Shown here in pieces: positions 62,401 to 64,000 of a stretch of 64,000 bases of DNA. The notes beneath the pieces are model-generated. The model did no database searches, was not told the origin of the DNA, and saw only the letters and a list, made by a program, of their open reading frames with translations. Each line of letters starts with the position of its first letter. Within the stretch, counting starts at the first letter, position 1. The DNA is from Elgaria multicarinata webbii (Eukaryota > Chordata > Lepidosauria > Squamata > Anguidae), in NCBI RefSeq assembly GCF_023053635.1, contig NC_086182.1, positions 22,875,001-22,939,000 of the forward strand, given 5' to 3'. A program made the translations under genes and the position numbers.

Positions 62401-63926
62401 TTGTACTGATCCATTTAGTTTTCATGGCAAGAATACTGGGGTGGGTTGCCATTACCTTCCCCAGGGATCGTCTTTAGTCTGACCTCTCTACCATGACCTT
62501 CCCGTCTTGGGTGTCCCTTCACGGTTTAGCTCATGGCATCCTTGAGGTGCTCAAGCTCCAGCACCACGACAAGGTAACGATCTCCTTTGCTGGAGAAGGC
62601 ACCTTACAGGACCCTTGTAAAAACTGAAATAAGAAAACATAGTGAAGTGCTTTGAAAGCAGAACACTATAAATGGTTGTTTTTGTTGCTATTATTTGCCT
62701 TTGTATACTGCCCCGTAGCCAAAGCTGTCTGAGTGGTTCACATAAGATAAAACACTTAAAAACAATATACGAAGATTAAAAACCACAAAAACAAGCAAAA
62801 TACACATGCATTTAAAACCATTATAACAACTTTAAAAATGATGTGCCAAAAAACAGACTCAGGATCATTACATATTGCTAAATGCCTGGGAGCAGAGAAA
62901 AGTCTTGACCTGGCGCCAAAAAGATGACAATGATGGCGTCAGGTGGGCCTCGTCAGGGAGATTGTTCCACAGTTCGGGGGCCACCACAGAGAAGGCCCTC
63001 TCTCTTGTCACCACCCTCCGAGCTTAATGTTGTTAACTTGGAAGAAAACAGACCTAGTCCAACTTAGTAGATAAGCCATTGAAATCAATGGGACTTGAGT
63101 TGTGGCAAATCAGTCCACTGATTTCAGTGGTGGGCTAGCACACTTGGAGGTCACTTTATTTATTTATTCCTTTATTTATTGCATTTCTATACTGCCCAAT
63201 AGCCAAAGCTGCCCTAGGGTTAGGTCCTGCTGTCCTTTTGGTTCCTCCTAAGAGTACAAGACACAACCCACTCTGGACCAGAAAGGATGTGGTGACAATT
63301 AGCAGTTTAGGTGGCTTTTAAAAGAGGGTTGGACATTCACTGATACTGATGGTCAGCAGTTGTTTGTCATGATAGCTATTTGAGAGCTGGTGTGGTGCAG
63401 CAGTTTGACTAGGACTGGGGAGATCCATGTCCAAATCCCCACTCGGCCATGTAGCTCATTGGGTGACCTTATGCCAATCATTTTTGGTCTGTCTGCCAAA
63501 CCTACCCCACAGGGTCGCTGTGAGATAGAAGGAGGGAGGGATCCAAGTACATTGCTCCAAGCTCCTTGGAGGAAGGGTGGGATAAAATAATTCTAGCCAA
63601 GTAGAATGCTGCTGAAGACCAGTTGCTGGAGATAAAAAGGGGGACTGGCCTTCTCATTTGTACCCTGCTTGTGAGCTTCCAAAGGCATCTGGCGAATGAC
63701 AGCTAGCAGACGTTGGCTCGATCCAATGGGAGAGCTTTTACATTCTCATTTTTCTAGGTGAACAGCGCTTCCGGGGATGGGACGGATGCTGTCGTGATTC
63801 TGGAGAAGACTCCCTTCCAGGAGGATAGCATCGCCGAGCTTCTAAAGAAACACACCCAGCTCCAGCTACAGATGTCCAATGATATCTACAGCACTTACCA
63901 CCTTTACCTTCCTCCTGAACTGAACG
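56454..63926 (+). CDS. DCPS: Scavenger mRNA-decapping enzyme DcpS, first two coding exons
   Basis: DcpS is a HIT-family pyrophosphatase that hydrolyses m7GpppN cap remnants after 3'-5' mRNA decay. Exon 1 coding is 56454-56624 (57 codons, starting [13 protein letters not shown]; donor CAG|GTAACT). Exon 2 is 63758-63926 (acceptor TTTCTAG, donor G|GTAAGT). The exon 1 stretch [17 protein letters not shown] and the exon 2 stretches [12 protein letters not shown] and [17 protein letters not shown] match the N-terminal, dimer-forming domain of human DCPS. KRKREE near the start resembles the human nuclear-localisation signal. The HIT catalytic histidines lie in exons beyond the right edge. Intron 1 is 7.1 kb and contains only repeats as far as I can see. 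The ATG at 56424 is in frame upstream, but 56454 (GAGATGG, good context) aligns with the human start. A CpG-rich promoter with two NRF1-type palindromes precedes it. Confidence 0.96.
56965..57272. mobile_element. Palindromic MITE (family D), whole
   Basis: The termini 'tagggtgaccatatggaaag' and 'cttttcatatggtcacccta' are inverted repeats, extending inward through 'gaggacagggctcctgtatc'. An inner inverted pair ('ctgcaggagccctgccctct') lies near the centre. The TA at both ends fits a TA target duplication. It lies in DCPS intron 1. Confidence 0.85.
57728..57915. mobile_element. MITE family E, whole
   Basis: Runs from 'taccttatgtcttcgattct' to 'acaatcgaagaaatacggta', imperfect inverted ends, with repeated 'gtgcgtcttagaatc' inside. 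Confidence 0.7.
57985..58170 (+). mobile_element. Degenerate tRNA-headed SINE
   Basis: 'ttagagtgtcagactagatt' head, B-box-like 'ggttgaaatcctcact' and 'gtacctcacagggttgttgt' body match the 1-251 family. Confidence 0.6.
58400..59110 (-). mobile_element. LINE 3' fragments
   Basis: 58405-58480 ('tttattatagcacttttatc', 'ccacaggcttgcaatctaaa') and 58855-59110 ('ctgggcgttccacaatgaaa' ... 'gggcgccaggcagacctccc') read as reversed LINE 3' ends. The stretch between them is not identified. Confidence 0.5.
59180..59345 (-). mobile_element. tRNA-headed SINE, third family
   Basis: Reversed: 'aacataggaagctgccttat', 'tgactcagacccttggtcca', 'gaaccttctgcatgtgaagc'. Related to 48240-48420. Confidence 0.75.
59520..59605. 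mobile_element. MITE family B fragment
   Basis: 'taatgctgcagtcctatgca' and 'aactccatagacatgcataa' are inverted family B words. A further fragment lies at 63050-63130 ('gccattgaaatcaatgggac'). Confidence 0.45.
61195..61275. mobile_element. MITE family E fragment
   Basis: 'attctaagacgcaccccgtt' ... 'gtgcgtcttagaatcgaagg' then 'aatacggta'. Confidence 0.65.
61276..61400 (+). mobile_element. Degenerate tRNA-headed SINE, truncated
   Basis: 'tggtgtagtgtagtgactaa' head and B box 'ggtttgaatcttgctgc', then 'cactcggtgaccttaggtaa'. It abuts a family E fragment. Confidence 0.6.
61918..62594 (-). mobile_element. BovB (RTE) LINE, internally deleted, both ends present
   Basis: Read on minus, the element starts near 62594 (tccagcaaaggagatcg) with the BovB 5' region. 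It reaches the start of the endonuclease ([24 protein letters not shown] at 62177), then jumps near 62130-62140 to the reverse transcriptase C-terminus ([20 protein letters not shown] ... [18 protein letters not shown], stop at 61926). About 2.5-3 kb of the ORF is missing. An 11 bp direct repeat (gaaggcacctt) at 61907-61917 and 62595-62605 is a target-site duplication, so the piece inserted as one unit. It lies in DCPS intron 1. Confidence 0.93.
62685..63025 (-). mobile_element. L2/CR1-clade LINE 3' end
   Basis: 'tgtatactgccccgtagcca' and 'agctgtctgagtggttcaca' run to 'acagagaaggccctctctct'. A second short 3' end lies at 63158-63215 ('ttctatactgcccaatagcc'). Confidence 0.8.
63386..63595 (+). 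mobile_element. tRNA-headed SINE
   Basis: 'gagctggtgtggtgcagcag' head, 'gtccaaatccccactcggcc' B-box region, 'ctaccccacagggtcgctgt' body and 'ggaggaagggtgggataaaa' end. It lies 160 bp upstream of DCPS exon 2. Confidence 0.8.
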
Positions 63927-64000
63927 GTAAGTGGTCAGCAGAGGAGGATTGACTCTCCAACATCTGTCTGTTTACACTAGGGGTGGACAACTTTTGGCCC

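Overview
This window is vertebrate nuclear DNA, most likely from a squamate reptile, probably a lizard. The pointers are a BovB (RTE) LINE with target-site duplications, tRNA-headed SINEs, many 3' ends of L2/CR1-clade LINEs, CR1 tails ending in the 'attctatgattctatg' type, and several dense families of palindromic MITEs. No bacterial, viral or LTR-element gene was recognised. The species is inferred from repeats and protein similarity only.

Layout: (1) SRPRA, minus strand, 12 coding exons from 15802 down to 584; its last coding exon lies beyond the left edge. (2) FOXRED1, plus strand, 11 coding exons 16626-34747, head to head with SRPRA across a CpG-rich, CCAAT-rich interval. (3) A (6-4) photolyase gene (cry5/PHR type), minus strand, 10 coding exons 45831-36501, with all catalytic residues and a basic nuclear-localisation tail. 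(4) TIRAP (MAL), plus strand, 48750-53257, head to head with the photolyase gene. (5) DCPS, plus strand, from 56454; its first two coding exons are present and the gene runs off the right edge. All intron boundaries were placed by hand from splice consensus, reading phase and remembered homologues. Summed exon lengths keep frame: SRPRA 573 codons so far, FOXRED1 503 aa, photolyase 530 aa, TIRAP 213 aa.

The genes do not form one pathway. They are SRP receptor/ER targeting, mitochondrial complex I assembly, light-driven DNA repair, Toll-like receptor signalling and mRNA cap scavenging. SRPRA-FOXRED1-TIRAP-DCPS matches the order I recall for human 11q24; the photolyase gene between FOXRED1 and TIRAP has no counterpart I know of there.

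Introns and spacers are full of repeats. The most unusual are two minisatellites that grew inside older transposons (62-63 bp x 10 in an SRPRA intron; 32-33 bp x about 20 in FOXRED1 intron 1, each unit carrying a G-quadruplex motif), a 264 bp inverted repeat with 62 bp perfect outer arms, a MITE nested in a SINE, and an internally deleted BovB with both ends and an 11 bp target duplication. I found no clear new multigene system.
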